A stretch of 64,000 nucleotides of DNA. Source: an uncultured Bacteroides sp. GTDB taxonomy: Bacteria; Bacteroidota; Bacteroidia; Bacteroidales; Bacteroidaceae. Position numbers and translations under genes: made by a program. Below are positions 52,763 through 61,797 of this stretch, in pieces. A model generated the notes under the pieces. It was not told where the DNA came from. It searched no databases and was given only the letters and a program-made list of their open reading frames with translations. Numbering within the stretch: position 1 is the first letter of the stretch; each line of letters begins with the position of its first letter. The DNA lies in assembly GCA_900551445.1 (NCBI GenBank), contig URWA01000003.1, forward strand, positions 1 to 64,000, in the 5' to 3' direction.

Positions 52763-52892
52763 AAAACGTAAGTGCGTTCGAATGAAAACGCACTTACGCT
52801 TGAAACAAAACGCTTCGACGTTTTAGATAAAACGCCTTTACGTTTCAGGTAAAACGTACTTACGTTTTCCTCCAAACGCAAAGGCGTTTTTT
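52763..52892. repeat. 22-bp-period palindromic tandem array (array C)
   Basis: The units start at 52763, 52785, 52807, 52829, 52851 and 52873, exactly 22 bp apart. Each starts AAAACG (last one CAAACG) and ends with ACGTTT or a variant. The fifth is a perfect hairpin AAAACGT-ACTT-ACGTTTT, and the last hairpin (AAACGC/GCGTTT) is followed by T. It lies between convergent carB and the TlpA-like gene and could act as a multi-hairpin bidirectional terminator. No protein-coding gene is present. Confidence 0.85.
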
Positions 52893-52908
52893 CAATGCTT
52901 TTTTTCAC

Positions 52909-53427
52909 TTATTTCAGGGCCGACTCAATGGCTTTCATCAGTTCCTCAAATTCAGCTTTCGTATAGCCGACGGAAGCCCGAATCAGCTTGCCGTCCTTTC
53001 CGAACAGATAGGCACGGGGAATACTTTGGTCGGCAAACAGGGAGAACACTTCCCGCTTCGGGTCCGGATAGAGCGGAAAGGTAAACTTTTTCCGTTCGTT
53101 GTATTTCTTCAACTCGGCATCGGTATGTTCCCGCCCGATGACCAGCAACTTGAAATCCTTGCAATCCTTATATTTCGGCCACAAGTTTTTCTGCACTTCC
53201 GCCAGTTCCAGCTGGCAAGGGCCGCACCACGTGGCAAACAGGCTCACCAGTACCACCTTGCCTTTCAAGTCGGCCGGGGTCACTTTCCCATACACTTCCG
53301 AACTGAGGGTGATGGCTGGCATCGCATCCCCCACTTTGATTTTTTCTTTTCCCGCATCCTGTGCAGAGGCTGCCAGTACCCCCATCCAAATCAGGCACAG
53401 AAGACTCCAGATTCGTACGCTTTTCAT
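52909..53427 (-). CDS. TlpA-family thioredoxin-like protein
   Basis: A 172-aa periplasmic thioredoxin-fold protein. The start at 53427 (MKSVRIW) begins a textbook signal peptide ending at ASAQ (residue 23); upstream in-frame codons are not conserved. It has the redox motif W-C68-GPC71, a downstream cis-proline in SIPRAYLF and a C-terminal helix EEFEELMKAI. It probably reduces disulfides in the periplasm. It is encoded separately from the TlpA-like lipoprotein at 11665. Confidence 0.85.
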   Translation of the reverse strand: MKSVRIWSLLCLIWMGVLAASAQDAGKEKIKVGDAMPAITLSSEVYGKVTPADLKGKVVLVSLFATWCGPCQLELAEVQKNLWPKYKDCKDFKLLVIGREHTDAELKKYNERKKFTFPLYPDPKREVFSLFADQSIPRAYLFGKDGKLIRASVGYTKAEFEELMKAIESALK

Positions 53428-53461
53428 TGTCTTTTTCCTTTCTGTAAATGTTAAATCCTGA

Positions 53462-53509
53462 CAAAGATACCGTAAACCGATGGAAAATCCGCCGGGGAAC
53501 CTATCTTTG
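53462..53509. promoter_or_regulatory. Divergent -7 elements of the TlpA-like gene and yaaA
   Basis: TATCTTTG occurs on the minus strand at 53469-53462 and on the plus strand at 53502-53509, both perfect TAnnTTTG matches 34-35 bp before the respective start codons. Clear -33 boxes are not visible. Confidence 0.5.
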
Positions 53510-53542
53510 TAAAGAGTTTTAACGAAAAAACAAGCCCGCAAT

Positions 53543-54307
53543 ATGATGACCTTCATTTCGTGTGCCAAAACCATGACGGCACGCACCAAGATAAAGTTCC
53601 CCGAAACTACTGTGCCTCCTTTTCAGAAGGAAGCCAGGGAAAATGCCCTGTACATGAACCAGTTCACCGCCGAGGAACTGGGCCGGATGCTGAAAGTAAA
53701 TGCCAAACTGGCGGCAGAGAACCGCTTGCGTTATCAGGATTTTCTTTCACCGGATACTCCGTCTCTTCCGGCACTGCTGGCCTACACGGGCATGGTGTTC
53801 AAACGCATCCATCCGGCCGACTTTACCCCGGAAGATTTTCAGTTTGCTCAGCAGCACCTGCTCATTACCTCTTTCTTATATGGTCTGCTGCGCCCGCTGG
53901 ATGCCATCAAGAACTACCGGATGGAGGGGAATGTCCGCCTGCCGGAACACCAGCACCAGACGCAGTTCGACTATTGGAAACCGATTCTGACCGACTACTT
54001 CATCGAAGCCGTCCGTCGGCAAGGAGGTATTCTGGTCAATCTGGCCAGTGGCGAGATGAAAGACTTGTTCCATTGGGACAAGGTATGCCGGGAAGTTCTG
54101 GTCATTACTCCCGAATTTTATACCCTGAAGAACGGGAAACCCACCACCGTGGTGGTCTATGCCAAGATGTGCCGCGGCGAAATGACCCGCTTCATCCTGA
54201 AAAACCGGATAGAACAGCCGGAACAGCTGAAAGCCTTTGAATGGGAAGGCTTTTCCTACGATGCGGCCTCCAGCGACGCACAGACACTCCGCTTCCTGCT
54301 GAAATAG
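53543..54307 (+). CDS. yaaA: Peroxide stress protein YaaA
   Basis: A 254-aa YaaA/DUF328 protein, protective against oxidative DNA damage by limiting free iron in E. coli. Recognisable by FISCAKTM at the N-terminus, DFQFAQQHLLITSFLYGLLRPLD (about 95-118), ILVNLASGEM and the C-terminal YAKMCRGEMTRFI. Length (E. coli 258 aa) and motif order match the family. Transcribed alone. Confidence 0.92.
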   Translation: MMTFISCAKTMTARTKIKFPETTVPPFQKEARENALYMNQFTAEELGRMLKVNAKLAAENRLRYQDFLSPDTPSLPALLAYTGMVFKRIHPADFTPEDFQFAQQHLLITSFLYGLLRPLDAIKNYRMEGNVRLPEHQHQTQFDYWKPILTDYFIEAVRRQGGILVNLASGEMKDLFHWDKVCREVLVITPEFYTLKNGKPTTVVVYAKMCRGEMTRFILKNRIEQPEQLKAFEWEGFSYDAASSDAQTLRFLLK

Positions 54308-54421
54308 GAATGAAAAGCGGGAAACGCTGACGACACATCTTCGTAAATGTAACTTCATCGGATTGCTCTCACCCTGTAACGGGAAGTCTGCAACTTTGCA
54401 GCAGAAAAAAGCAAACGATAC

Positions 54422-54765
54422 ATGAACAAAACATTGCCCTCGACTTTTTCTCCACCGACGTCATCCAGTCGGTGGAAGTAAACAAGGCTTTTTATGGCAA
54501 CACCCCTGCCGATGCATCGGGAGCCAACATCAACATCACGTCGAAGGAACTGACGGGAGACGCCACACTGGACTTCAGCCTGTCGGGAGGCGTCAATACC
54601 CAAGCGCTGTCGGGCGACCTACGCCACCGGGCAGGTAATGGACGATGCCATCAAGGTGCGCAGAGGAGCTACCGCACACATTGAAAACGCCCTGGTGATT
54701 GGAAACGGACAGATGAAAGACTTCATCGATGTGACCGACTCCAAAGGAATTTGCTTTTCTTCTCC
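54422..54765 (+). pseudogene. Decayed TonB-receptor and partner remnant
   Basis: Two protein fragments are readable in different frames with no start or stop in the right place. About 54445-54613 encodes a TonB-receptor plug segment beginning DFFSTDVIQSVEVNKAF. About 54616-54750 encodes the tail of another protein (RRGATAHIENALVIGNG...IDVTDSKG). The latter resembles partners found beside such receptors, so a deletion may have joined the ends of two genes. The rest of 54308-54878 holds nothing else recognisable. Confidence 0.6.
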
Positions 54766-54878
54766 GGTTTTCATGCAAAGTATCCACCGCGCATGGAAAC
54801 CGGATATTCTTTTTCTTCCGATTTCCTTATTTTATGAAGGGTTTTTCCTACTTTTGTACAGACCTAAATAATAAGTAT

Positions 54879-55853
54879 ATGATGTATCCTTTAAAATTCA
54901 AACCGATTTTGAAATCCACCCTTTGGGGAGGAGAGCGTATCATTCCTTTCAAACAGCTTGACTGCCAACAGGAACAGGTGGGAGAAAGCTGGGAAATATC
55001 CGACGTGCCGGGTGATGAATCCGTAGTGGCCGACGGGGCAGATGCCGGCAAGAACCTTACCCAACTGATGCAAGAATATAAGGAGAAACTGGTAGGAAAA
55101 GAAAATTATCAGCGTTTCCAGGGCAAATTCCCTTTGCTGATTAAATTTATCGATGCCAAACAAGATTTATCCATCCAGGTACACCCCAACGATGAACTGG
55201 CCATGAAGCGCCACCAGTCCATGGGAAAGACAGAGATGTGGTACATCATCGACAATACGGGCGGAAAAGCACATCTTTATTCCGGACTGAAGAAAAAAAT
55301 CACTCCGGAAGAATATGCCCGGATGATTGAAGACAATACCATCTGCGACGCACTCGATAAATACGACGTACAGCCGGGCGACGTGTTCTTCCTGCCGGCA
55401 GGACGTATCCACAGCATCGGAGCAGGCTGTTTCCTGGCCGAAATCCAGCAGACTTCCAACATCACTTACCGTATCTACGACTTCAACCGCAGAGACAAGA
55501 ACGGCAACCTTCGCGAACTGCACACCGAACTGTCGAAAGATGCTATCGACTATACGGTGGAAAACGATTATCGCACCCACTACACTCCGCGCAAGGACGA
55601 ACCGGTGGAACTGGTCAGCTGTCCGTATTTTACCACTTCTGTCTACAACCTGACAGAATCCATGACGATGGACTACAGTGAACTGGATTCTTTTGTCATC
55701 TACATCTGCATGAAAGGAAGCTGCACCGTGACCGACAATGAAGGTAACAGCATTTCCCTGAAAGCCGGTGAGTCTGTCTTGTTCCCTGCCACGACCCAGA
55801 ACTTGGAAGTCGTGCCAGACGGTGAAGTGTCCTTCCTGGAAACTTACGTATAA
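54879..55853 (+). CDS. manA: Class I mannose-6-phosphate isomerase
   Basis: A 324-aa zinc enzyme of the cupin-type phosphomannose isomerase family, interconverting fructose-6-phosphate and mannose-6-phosphate for mannose use and GDP-sugar synthesis. The start at 54879 (MMYPLKF) opens the conserved PLKFKPILKSTLWGG. Metal- and substrate-binding residues lie in LSIQVHPND (about 100-108), GKTEMWYII, and FLPAGRIHSIG (about 172-182). No operon partner. A strong bidirectional terminator follows. Confidence 0.9.
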   Translation: MMYPLKFKPILKSTLWGGERIIPFKQLDCQQEQVGESWEISDVPGDESVVADGADAGKNLTQLMQEYKEKLVGKENYQRFQGKFPLLIKFIDAKQDLSIQVHPNDELAMKRHQSMGKTEMWYIIDNTGGKAHLYSGLKKKITPEEYARMIEDNTICDALDKYDVQPGDVFFLPAGRIHSIGAGCFLAEIQQTSNITYRIYDFNRRDKNGNLRELHTELSKDAIDYTVENDYRTHYTPRKDEPVELVSCPYFTTSVYNLTESMTMDYSELDSFVIYICMKGSCTVTDNEGNSISLKAGESVLFPATTQNLEVVPDGEVSFLETYV

Positions 55854-55876
55854 ATTACCTGTATTTCTCATTCTAG

Positions 55877-55923
55877 CTGAGTCCTTTTCTTCCCCTGCCC
55901 GCGCACGGAAGAAAGGGACTCAG
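55877..55923. terminator. Bidirectional terminator overlapping the AraC-gene stop
   Basis: A 17-bp stem with one wobble, CTGAGTCCTTTTCTTCC (55877-55893) with GGAAGAAAGGGACTCAG (55907-55923), is followed by TCGTTTTT. The 3' end of the AraC-family gene (stop at 55920-55922) lies within the right arm. Confidence 0.85.
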
Positions 55924-56726
55924 TCGTTTTTCATAAACGCATTGGGCGACATGCCCGTAATCTGACGGAACACCCGGTTGAAATTGTTCGGGGTGGTAAA
56001 TCCCACTTCGTAGGCAATCTGCTGCATGGTCTTGCCTCCGTCGGCAAACAGTTCGATGGCCCGCATAATCCGGAGGTTGTTCACATAATAGCTGAAGCGT
56101 ATGCCCGATTCATTGAACAAACGGCTCAGGTTGCGCACCGAAAAACCGAAATGTTCAGCCAGCTGCGGCATCTTCAGGTTTTCTTGCAGATGTTCCTGCA
56201 AGTATGCCAATATGGGATGCAAACGGGCATCGTTGGGAATGGTCAGAGTTTTCAACAGGAAGCCCATGTTCTGGCTGATGGAAGGAAGCAAGCGGAAGAA
56301 GCCCAGGGCAAAAGCATACAAGTCGGGGGTATCCGCCCGGTTTATCTCCGTCCCTTTCGAAGCGATAAACTTCAGGTTTTCCGCCACAAACGAGTCGGTG
56401 TGGTAAATGGAAAAGTCCTTTAACGCCTCATCGCCTCCATGGCTGTCGAGCGACAAATAAAAAATTACCAGCGAAGTCTGCCGGTTGTTACTGCACAGTT
56501 TGTGTTCCGTGCAACCGGGAATCCAGGCTATGTGCTTCTCCGGCACAAAATAGTTGGTCGAACCAATCTGCACATGCAATGTGCCCGAAAGGGTATATAC
56601 AATCTGGCACTGGTCGTGCGTATGCCCCGGCAGATTAACCTCTTCCCAACCCGTCTTCTTGATTCGGATGGTCTCCCTGCTGGTACGGTTTATCAACGAA
56701 ATATAACTCTCCTGTTCCTGATTCAT
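55920..56726 (-). CDS. AraC-family transcriptional regulator
   Basis: A 268-aa activator/repressor. An N-terminal cupin-type sensor domain (LPGHTHDQCQIVYTLSGTLHVQIG, about 32-55) precedes a C-terminal double helix-turn-helix (about 165-268: MPQLAEHFGFSVRNLSRLFNESG and MQQIAYEVGFTTPNNFNRVFRQITG). It lies divergent from the hydrolase-TolC-EmrAB operon with a 116-bp gap, so it is the likely regulator of that operon, presumably responding to a small hydrophobic or phenolic molecule. The ligand is unknown. Confidence 0.88.
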   Translation of the reverse strand: MNQEQESYISLINRTSRETIRIKKTGWEEVNLPGHTHDQCQIVYTLSGTLHVQIGSTNYFVPEKHIAWIPGCTEHKLCSNNRQTSLVIFYLSLDSHGGDEALKDFSIYHTDSFVAENLKFIASKGTEINRADTPDLYAFALGFFRLLPSISQNMGFLLKTLTIPNDARLHPILAYLQEHLQENLKMPQLAEHFGFSVRNLSRLFNESGIRFSYYVNNLRIMRAIELFADGGKTMQQIAYEVGFTTPNNFNRVFRQITGMSPNAFMKND

Positions 56727-56795
56727 CGCTAGTTCTATGGCCTAAAATGATAATCTTTTTGCATAAACTGCAAGTTCCGCATAAAAATAAAGGTT

Positions 56796-56803
56796 TAATT
56801 TTG
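56796..56803 (+). promoter_or_regulatory. -7 element of the efflux operon
   Basis: TAATTTTG (56796-56803, followed by C) matches the consensus, 40 bp before the hydrolase ATG. No TTTG -33 is visible, so activation by the divergent AraC protein is plausible. Confidence 0.5.
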
Positions 56804-56842
56804 CACCAGCAATAGAAGAGACTATAAATTAGCGATGAAATT

Positions 56843-57826
56843 ATGATGAAATGTATTTTGGCAATTGCAGTTTTGCTTGCAGGAACCACCTTCCGCGCAC
56901 CGGCCATGCCCGAAAAAGCTTCCGAGAACAAACAGGAAAGCATCAAAGTGGAAATTACGGAGGGGCAGATAGATGTAATCAGTGGTATTATCTATTCACA
57001 GGTCATTTCCACTCGCAGCAACCGTGCGTTGCGAATGACCGTGCTGGTTCCACGGACCCGTACCCCCAAACCTGCAATTGTATATTTCCCCGGAGGAGGA
57101 TTCACATCTGCAGATTATGAGAAGTTCATCGAAATGCGTATGGCACTGGCCAAAGCCGGATTCGTGGTGGCCGCTGCAGAGTACCGCACGGTTCCCGACA
57201 AATTTCCAGCACTGGTTATCGATGGAAAAGCGGCCGTACGTTTCCTGAGAGCACATGCCGCACAGTTTGGCATCGACCCCACCCGCATCGGAGTCATCGG
57301 AGATTCTGCCGGCGGTTATCTGTCACAAATGGTGGGAACTACCAACGGGGAAAAGGAATTCGACCAAGGAGACTACCTGGACCAGTCGTCCGATGTACAG
57401 GCAGCCGTTACCATTTACGGCATCAGCAACTTGCTGAACATTGGCGAAGGATATTCAGCACACGTACAACAAGTGCATGCTTCACCGGCTGTGACAGAGG
57501 CTTTGCTCGTACATGGTACAGCCTTTGCAGACTTTGCAGGGGCCAGCATCCTTTCCGACCCGGACAAGGCCATGAAAGCCAGTCCGCTGGGACACGTAAA
57601 GGAGCACATGCCTCCCTTCCTGATTATGCATGGAAATAACGACAAGCTGGTATCGCCCGTGCAAAGCGAACAGCTGTTCAAAGCCCTGACCGAGAAAGGC
57701 AACCAAGCCACTTACGTCACGGTAGAAGGTGCCGGACACGGTGATCTGTACTGGTTCCAGCAACCGGTTATCGAGAGAGTGGTCAGCTGGTTTCAAACTG
57801 TTTTTCAATATCACACAGACAAATGA
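56843..57826 (+). CDS. Secreted alpha/beta hydrolase (esterase/lipase-like)
   Basis: A 327-aa hydrolase with a signal peptide (about 1-22). The oxyanion-hole motif is FPGGGF (about 80) and the nucleophile elbow GDSAGGYL (Ser near residue 157). The acid lies in HGNNDKLV (about 263) and the histidine in GAGHGD (about 296), a complete catalytic triad of the HSL/BD-FAE type. It is periplasmic or secreted, and its stop overlaps the TolC gene start by 4 bp. Being first in an export operon, it may modify the exported compound or the toxic substrate; that is inference. Confidence 0.82.
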   Translation: MMKCILAIAVLLAGTTFRAPAMPEKASENKQESIKVEITEGQIDVISGIIYSQVISTRSNRALRMTVLVPRTRTPKPAIVYFPGGGFTSADYEKFIEMRMALAKAGFVVAAAEYRTVPDKFPALVIDGKAAVRFLRAHAAQFGIDPTRIGVIGDSAGGYLSQMVGTTNGEKEFDQGDYLDQSSDVQAAVTIYGISNLLNIGEGYSAHVQQVHASPAVTEALLVHGTAFADFAGASILSDPDKAMKASPLGHVKEHMPPFLIMHGNNDKLVSPVQSEQLFKALTEKGNQATYVTVEGAGHGDLYWFQQPVIERVVSWFQTVFQYHTDK

Positions 57827-59127
57827 ATAAAAGACTAATTGCAAGTATCGGAGTTCTTTCTTTTTTTATGTACATCGCGGCCCAAGAGCGGGTGCTTTCC
57901 ATTGACGAACTGTTTCAGCTGGCAGACCAGAACAGCAAAAGTATCCAGCTGCATGCACTGGCTATCGACGAGAGTGCACAGGCTGTCAAAGTGGCCAAAG
58001 ATGCCAAGCTGCCGTCTATCAATGCCCAACTGGAACTCAATTACATTGGAGATGGTTGCATGACCGACCGAAATTTCAGTAACGGAGTACATGCCGACAT
58101 GCCACACTTCGGGAATACCTTTGTGCTCAAGGCCTCACAGGTCATCTATGCAGGGGGAGGCATCAACGCCAACATCCAGAAAGCGAAACTGCAGCACCAA
58201 CTCTCCCAACAGACTTACGACAACAATCAGCAGGATTTACGATTCATGCTGCTGGGTTACTACCTGGACTTGTTCCAGCTGCGGAACCAACAGACCGTAT
58301 ATGAAAAGAACATCGAGCAGACCCGTCTGCTGGTAAAGGATATGCGGGCTGCCTACCAGCAAGGAACGGCGCTGAAAAGTGACATCACCCGTTACGAGCT
58401 GCAGCTTCAGAATCTCCAACTGGGACTGACTTCTACTGTAAACAGGCTCAACGTGCTGAACCACAAACTGACGACGACCATCGGACTGGACCCTTCAGTA
58501 CACATCGTCCCGGACTCCACAGCTTTGTTCCAGATTAACGTGGACAAACGGCAGGAAATTTCCTGGATGGAAGACTCGCAGGAATCGCCTACCCTTCAGC
58601 AGGGACAAACCGCCATCAAGCTGAGCCACAACCAGCAGAACCTGATTCGTTCGGAACGCCGACCACACATCAGCCTGACAGCCACGAACGACTTCACCGG
58701 CCCCATCCTGGTAGAGGTACCGCCCTTGAACAACAATTTCACCTACTGGTTTGCCGGCGTAGGAATCTCCTACAATCTGGATGCCCTCTTCAAAACCAAA
58801 AAGAAATTGCGGCAGGCACGGATTGCCACTTCGAAAGCGGAAAAGAACTACGAGCTGGCCAAGGAAGAAATCGAGAACAGCGTGCATGAAGCCTACGTGA
58901 ACCTGAACGAAGCCTACGTGCGGCTCCAGACCCAACAGAAGAGCGTGCAGCTGGCCCACGAGAACTTCCGGATTGTCCGCCAACGTTACCTGAACGGGCT
59001 GTCACTGATTACCGACATGCTGGATGCCAGCAACATGCAGCTGGACATGGAACTCCAGCTGGCCAACTATCAGATTGGCATATTGTATCAGTACTACCTG
59101 TTGAAAAAGATTACAGGAACCCTTTAA
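57823..59127 (+). CDS. TolC-family outer-membrane efflux protein
   Basis: A 434-aa trimeric channel component. A signal peptide (1-20, YIAAQ) precedes two repeats of long helices plus beta strands typical of TolC/OprM (ALAIDESAQAVKVAKDAKLPSINAQLELNY; NSVHEAYVNLNEAYVRLQTQQ). It provides the outer-membrane exit for the EmrAB-like pump encoded next. The ATG overlaps the hydrolase stop (ATGA). Confidence 0.92.
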   Translation: MNKRLIASIGVLSFFMYIAAQERVLSIDELFQLADQNSKSIQLHALAIDESAQAVKVAKDAKLPSINAQLELNYIGDGCMTDRNFSNGVHADMPHFGNTFVLKASQVIYAGGGINANIQKAKLQHQLSQQTYDNNQQDLRFMLLGYYLDLFQLRNQQTVYEKNIEQTRLLVKDMRAAYQQGTALKSDITRYELQLQNLQLGLTSTVNRLNVLNHKLTTTIGLDPSVHIVPDSTALFQINVDKRQEISWMEDSQESPTLQQGQTAIKLSHNQQNLIRSERRPHISLTATNDFTGPILVEVPPLNNNFTYWFAGVGISYNLDALFKTKKKLRQARIATSKAEKNYELAKEEIENSVHEAYVNLNEAYVRLQTQQKSVQLAHENFRIVRQRYLNGLSLITDMLDASNMQLDMELQLANYQIGILYQYYLLKKITGTL

Positions 59128-59161
59128 CTTCATTTATATTCACACAAAAAAGAATCAAGAC

Positions 59162-60196
59162 ATGATACGAAACAAAAAAAGAGCCATCTCTAATTTCTTT
59201 ATACTTCTGGTCCTCGCAGCCGGCATTAGCTGGGTATGCGGCAAGTTCATCCATCTGGGCAACGTGGAATACACCGACAATGCACAAGTGAAACAGCACC
59301 TCACCCCCGTCAGCACACGGGTACAGGGATTCATCAAGAAAATCTGTTTTGAGGAATACCAGACCGTGAAGAAAGGAGACACGCTGGCCATCATCGAAGA
59401 CACGGAATACCGGTTGAAAGTGGCCCAAGCCGAGGCCGACTACCGGAATGCCCTGGCCGGAAAGAGTGCCATGTACACCACCATCAACACCACGCAGAAC
59501 AACATCCTTGTGACGGATGCGGCCATTGACGAACAGCGGGTCCGCCTGAAAAACGCAGAGACCGATTACAAACGTTATCAGGAATTGCTGAAAGAAGAGG
59601 CAGTTACTCCCCAACAGTTCGACCGGGTAAAGACGGATTACGAAGCCACTCAGGCCCGTTACGAACAGCTGATGCGACAGAAGCAGTCTACCTTGCTCCA
59701 GAAACAGGAACAGACCCAGCGACTGGAACAGAATGAATCGGCCATCAAACTGGCGGAAGCGGCTCTCAATCTGGCCAAGCTGAACCTTTCTTATACCGTC
59801 ATTCTGGCTACGACCGACGGAGTGACCGGACGAAAGGATATCCACGAAGGGGAACTGGTGCAGCCGGGACAGGCCTTGGTGACACTGGTAGACGGTACGG
59901 AAAAATGGGTCATCGCCAACTACAAGGAAACCCAAACGACCGACATGCGGAGAAACCAGCTGGTAGAAGTGAAAGTGGATGCCATTCCGGGGGTGAAATT
60001 TGAAGGACGCATCGCTTCCATCTCGGATGCCACCGGAGCCTCTTATTCGCTCATTCCGCAAAACAACTCGGCCGGCAACTTCGTGAAGGTAGAACAACGT
60101 ATCCCGGTCCGCATCGAATTTACCAAGAACAACCGTCCGGAAGACTTGCAGCGTCTGAGAGCCGGAATGAATGTAGAATGTTACGTAAAACAATAA
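59162..60196 (+). CDS. EmrA/HlyD-type membrane fusion protein
   Basis: A 344-aa periplasmic adaptor. A short cytoplasmic N-terminus and one membrane helix (about 10-28) precede a biotinyl-lipoyl-like half (HLTPVSTRVQGFIKKICF...GDTLAIIED) and a long coiled-coil hairpin (about 95-205). The second lipoyl half and barrel follow (ATTDGVTGRKDIHEGELVQPGQALVTLVD; VEVKVDAIPGVKFEGRI). Links the inner-membrane pump to TolC. Confidence 0.92.
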   Translation: MIRNKKRAISNFFILLVLAAGISWVCGKFIHLGNVEYTDNAQVKQHLTPVSTRVQGFIKKICFEEYQTVKKGDTLAIIEDTEYRLKVAQAEADYRNALAGKSAMYTTINTTQNNILVTDAAIDEQRVRLKNAETDYKRYQELLKEEAVTPQQFDRVKTDYEATQARYEQLMRQKQSTLLQKQEQTQRLEQNESAIKLAEAALNLAKLNLSYTVILATTDGVTGRKDIHEGELVQPGQALVTLVDGTEKWVIANYKETQTTDMRRNQLVEVKVDAIPGVKFEGRIASISDATGASYSLIPQNNSAGNFVKVEQRIPVRIEFTKNNRPEDLQRLRAGMNVECYVKQ

Positions 60197-60204
60197 GTTG
60201 AGAA

Positions 60205-61797
60205 ATGGCTGAACAACGTCCCCGTATCCTCTATTTTAAAGATTTTCTGCCCACCTCCGTCTGCATCGGCTTGTCCATGTTTTTCGCCATGGTATTCCAG
60301 TTCAACGGAGGAGTATTCCTGCCGGCAGCCACCCAGATGTCGAGTGCCTTGGGTTGTATTCAGGAAGATGTCACCATGGCCGGATATGCCTCTTTCATCG
60401 GCATGACCATCATCTTTCCGATTCTGTTCCGTCTGAAGGCACGGTTTACCACCCGCTCCATCTTCATGACGGTCTGTCCGGTACTGATTGCCTGCAACCT
60501 GATTACCATGCACACGGAAAACATCTTCCTGATGATTTGCGTATGCTTTGTGTCGGGATTCTTCCGCATGTGGGGTACGTTTGAATGTTTCTCCAACATT
60601 CGTCTGAGCATCACGCCTTCGGGCAACTTCTCCGTGTTCTATCCTGTGATTTACATCATTGTGCTCGAAAGTATCCAGCTTTCCGGACTGGTCACAATGC
60701 ACATCAACGACTGGGCCAACTGGCAATACATGCACTGGTTCGTCATCGGTATGCTGATGATTGTATGGGTCTGCGTCATGTGTCTTACCCGCCCTGTCCG
60801 CCTGATGAAGAAAATGCCGCTGTACGGCATCGACTGGATAGGGCTTTCCCTATGGACCACCATGCTGTTTGCCATTGTTTTCATCTGCATTTACGGAGAC
60901 TATTATGACTGGCTGGACAGCGCACAGATACGTGCCTGCATCGTGATTGCCGTGGTGACCCTGCTGGTCAACATCAACCGGATGACTTCCATCCGCCATC
61001 CATACATCGACCCGCAAGTATTCAAGTACAAGAAGTTCCCCGTCATCCTGTTCTTGTTCCTGATGCTCTGCCTGTTCCTGGCCACTTCTTCCGTGCTTCA
61101 GAATGCCTTTATGATGTCCATTCTGCGGTACGATACCCTCAACGCCATTTCCTTGAACTGGTGTGTCTTTGTAGGTATTCTGGCGGGAGCCGGAATTGTC
61201 TTTCTCCGGCAGGCAGTCTGGAAAAAAGGATATAAATTACTGATTTTAGTAGGATTCGCGCTGATTGTCGTGTACCAGTATTACATGTATTTCCTGATTT
61301 ATCCTGACCTAAATATTGAAAGCCTGTATTTGCCGAACTTCCTGAAAGGAATCGGACACGGGATTCTTTACATCGCACTGACCATCTACGTGGCCAAACA
61401 CATCCCGTTCAAGCACTTCTTCCAGTCATTGTGCGTGCTCAGCTTCATCCGTACCAGCATTGCCACCCCGCTGGGCAGCGCCATACTGAACCGCTGGATG
61501 AAACACCTCCAACTGGACAACTGGGCATTGCTGAGCCGTGATTTGGACGACCTCACAGAGTCGATTCCCAATTCTTCCCTCATGCAACTCTACAACGAGG
61601 TCAATACCCAGACCATGCTGACCAGCCTGAAAGAACTGTTTGGCTGGGTCTGCATCATTGGAACAGTTTTTCTGGTGATTGTTGTCAGCTACCGGATATG
61701 GCGCGACCGTCATCTGGCCGCCCTGAAAATGCTGCACAGCCTGCCCACCAAGAAAAGGTACAGACTGTCCAGCATTCATCGTCCCTCTAAGCATTAA
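60205..61797 (+). CDS. EmrB/DHA2-type major facilitator multidrug exporter
   Basis: A 530-aa inner-membrane MFS protein with about 14 helices and the typical EmrB length. It is encoded 8 bp after the adaptor gene and completes a TolC-EmrA-EmrB tripartite pump driven by protons. Its stop codon overlaps that of the convergent gene in the tetranucleotide TTAA (61794-61797). The substrate is not predictable. Confidence 0.9.
   Translation: MAEQRPRILYFKDFLPTSVCIGLSMFFAMVFQFNGGVFLPAATQMSSALGCIQEDVTMAGYASFIGMTIIFPILFRLKARFTTRSIFMTVCPVLIACNLITMHTENIFLMICVCFVSGFFRMWGTFECFSNIRLSITPSGNFSVFYPVIYIIVLESIQLSGLVTMHINDWANWQYMHWFVIGMLMIVWVCVMCLTRPVRLMKKMPLYGIDWIGLSLWTTMLFAIVFICIYGDYYDWLDSAQIRACIVIAVVTLLVNINRMTSIRHPYIDPQVFKYKKFPVILFLFLMLCLFLATSSVLQNAFMMSILRYDTLNAISLNWCVFVGILAGAGIVFLRQAVWKKGYKLLILVGFALIVVYQYYMYFLIYPDLNIESLYLPNFLKGIGHGILYIALTIYVAKHIPFKHFFQSLCVLSFIRTSIATPLGSAILNRWMKHLQLDNWALLSRDLDDLTESIPNSSLMQLYNEVNTQTMLTSLKELFGWVCIIGTVFLVIVVSYRIWRDRHLAALKMLHSLPTKKRYRLSSIHRPSKH

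Noticed and set aside
52763..52892. CRISPR array
   Set aside because: The period is only 22 bp, the unit sequence varies throughout and there is no repeat/spacer alternation or cas gene.
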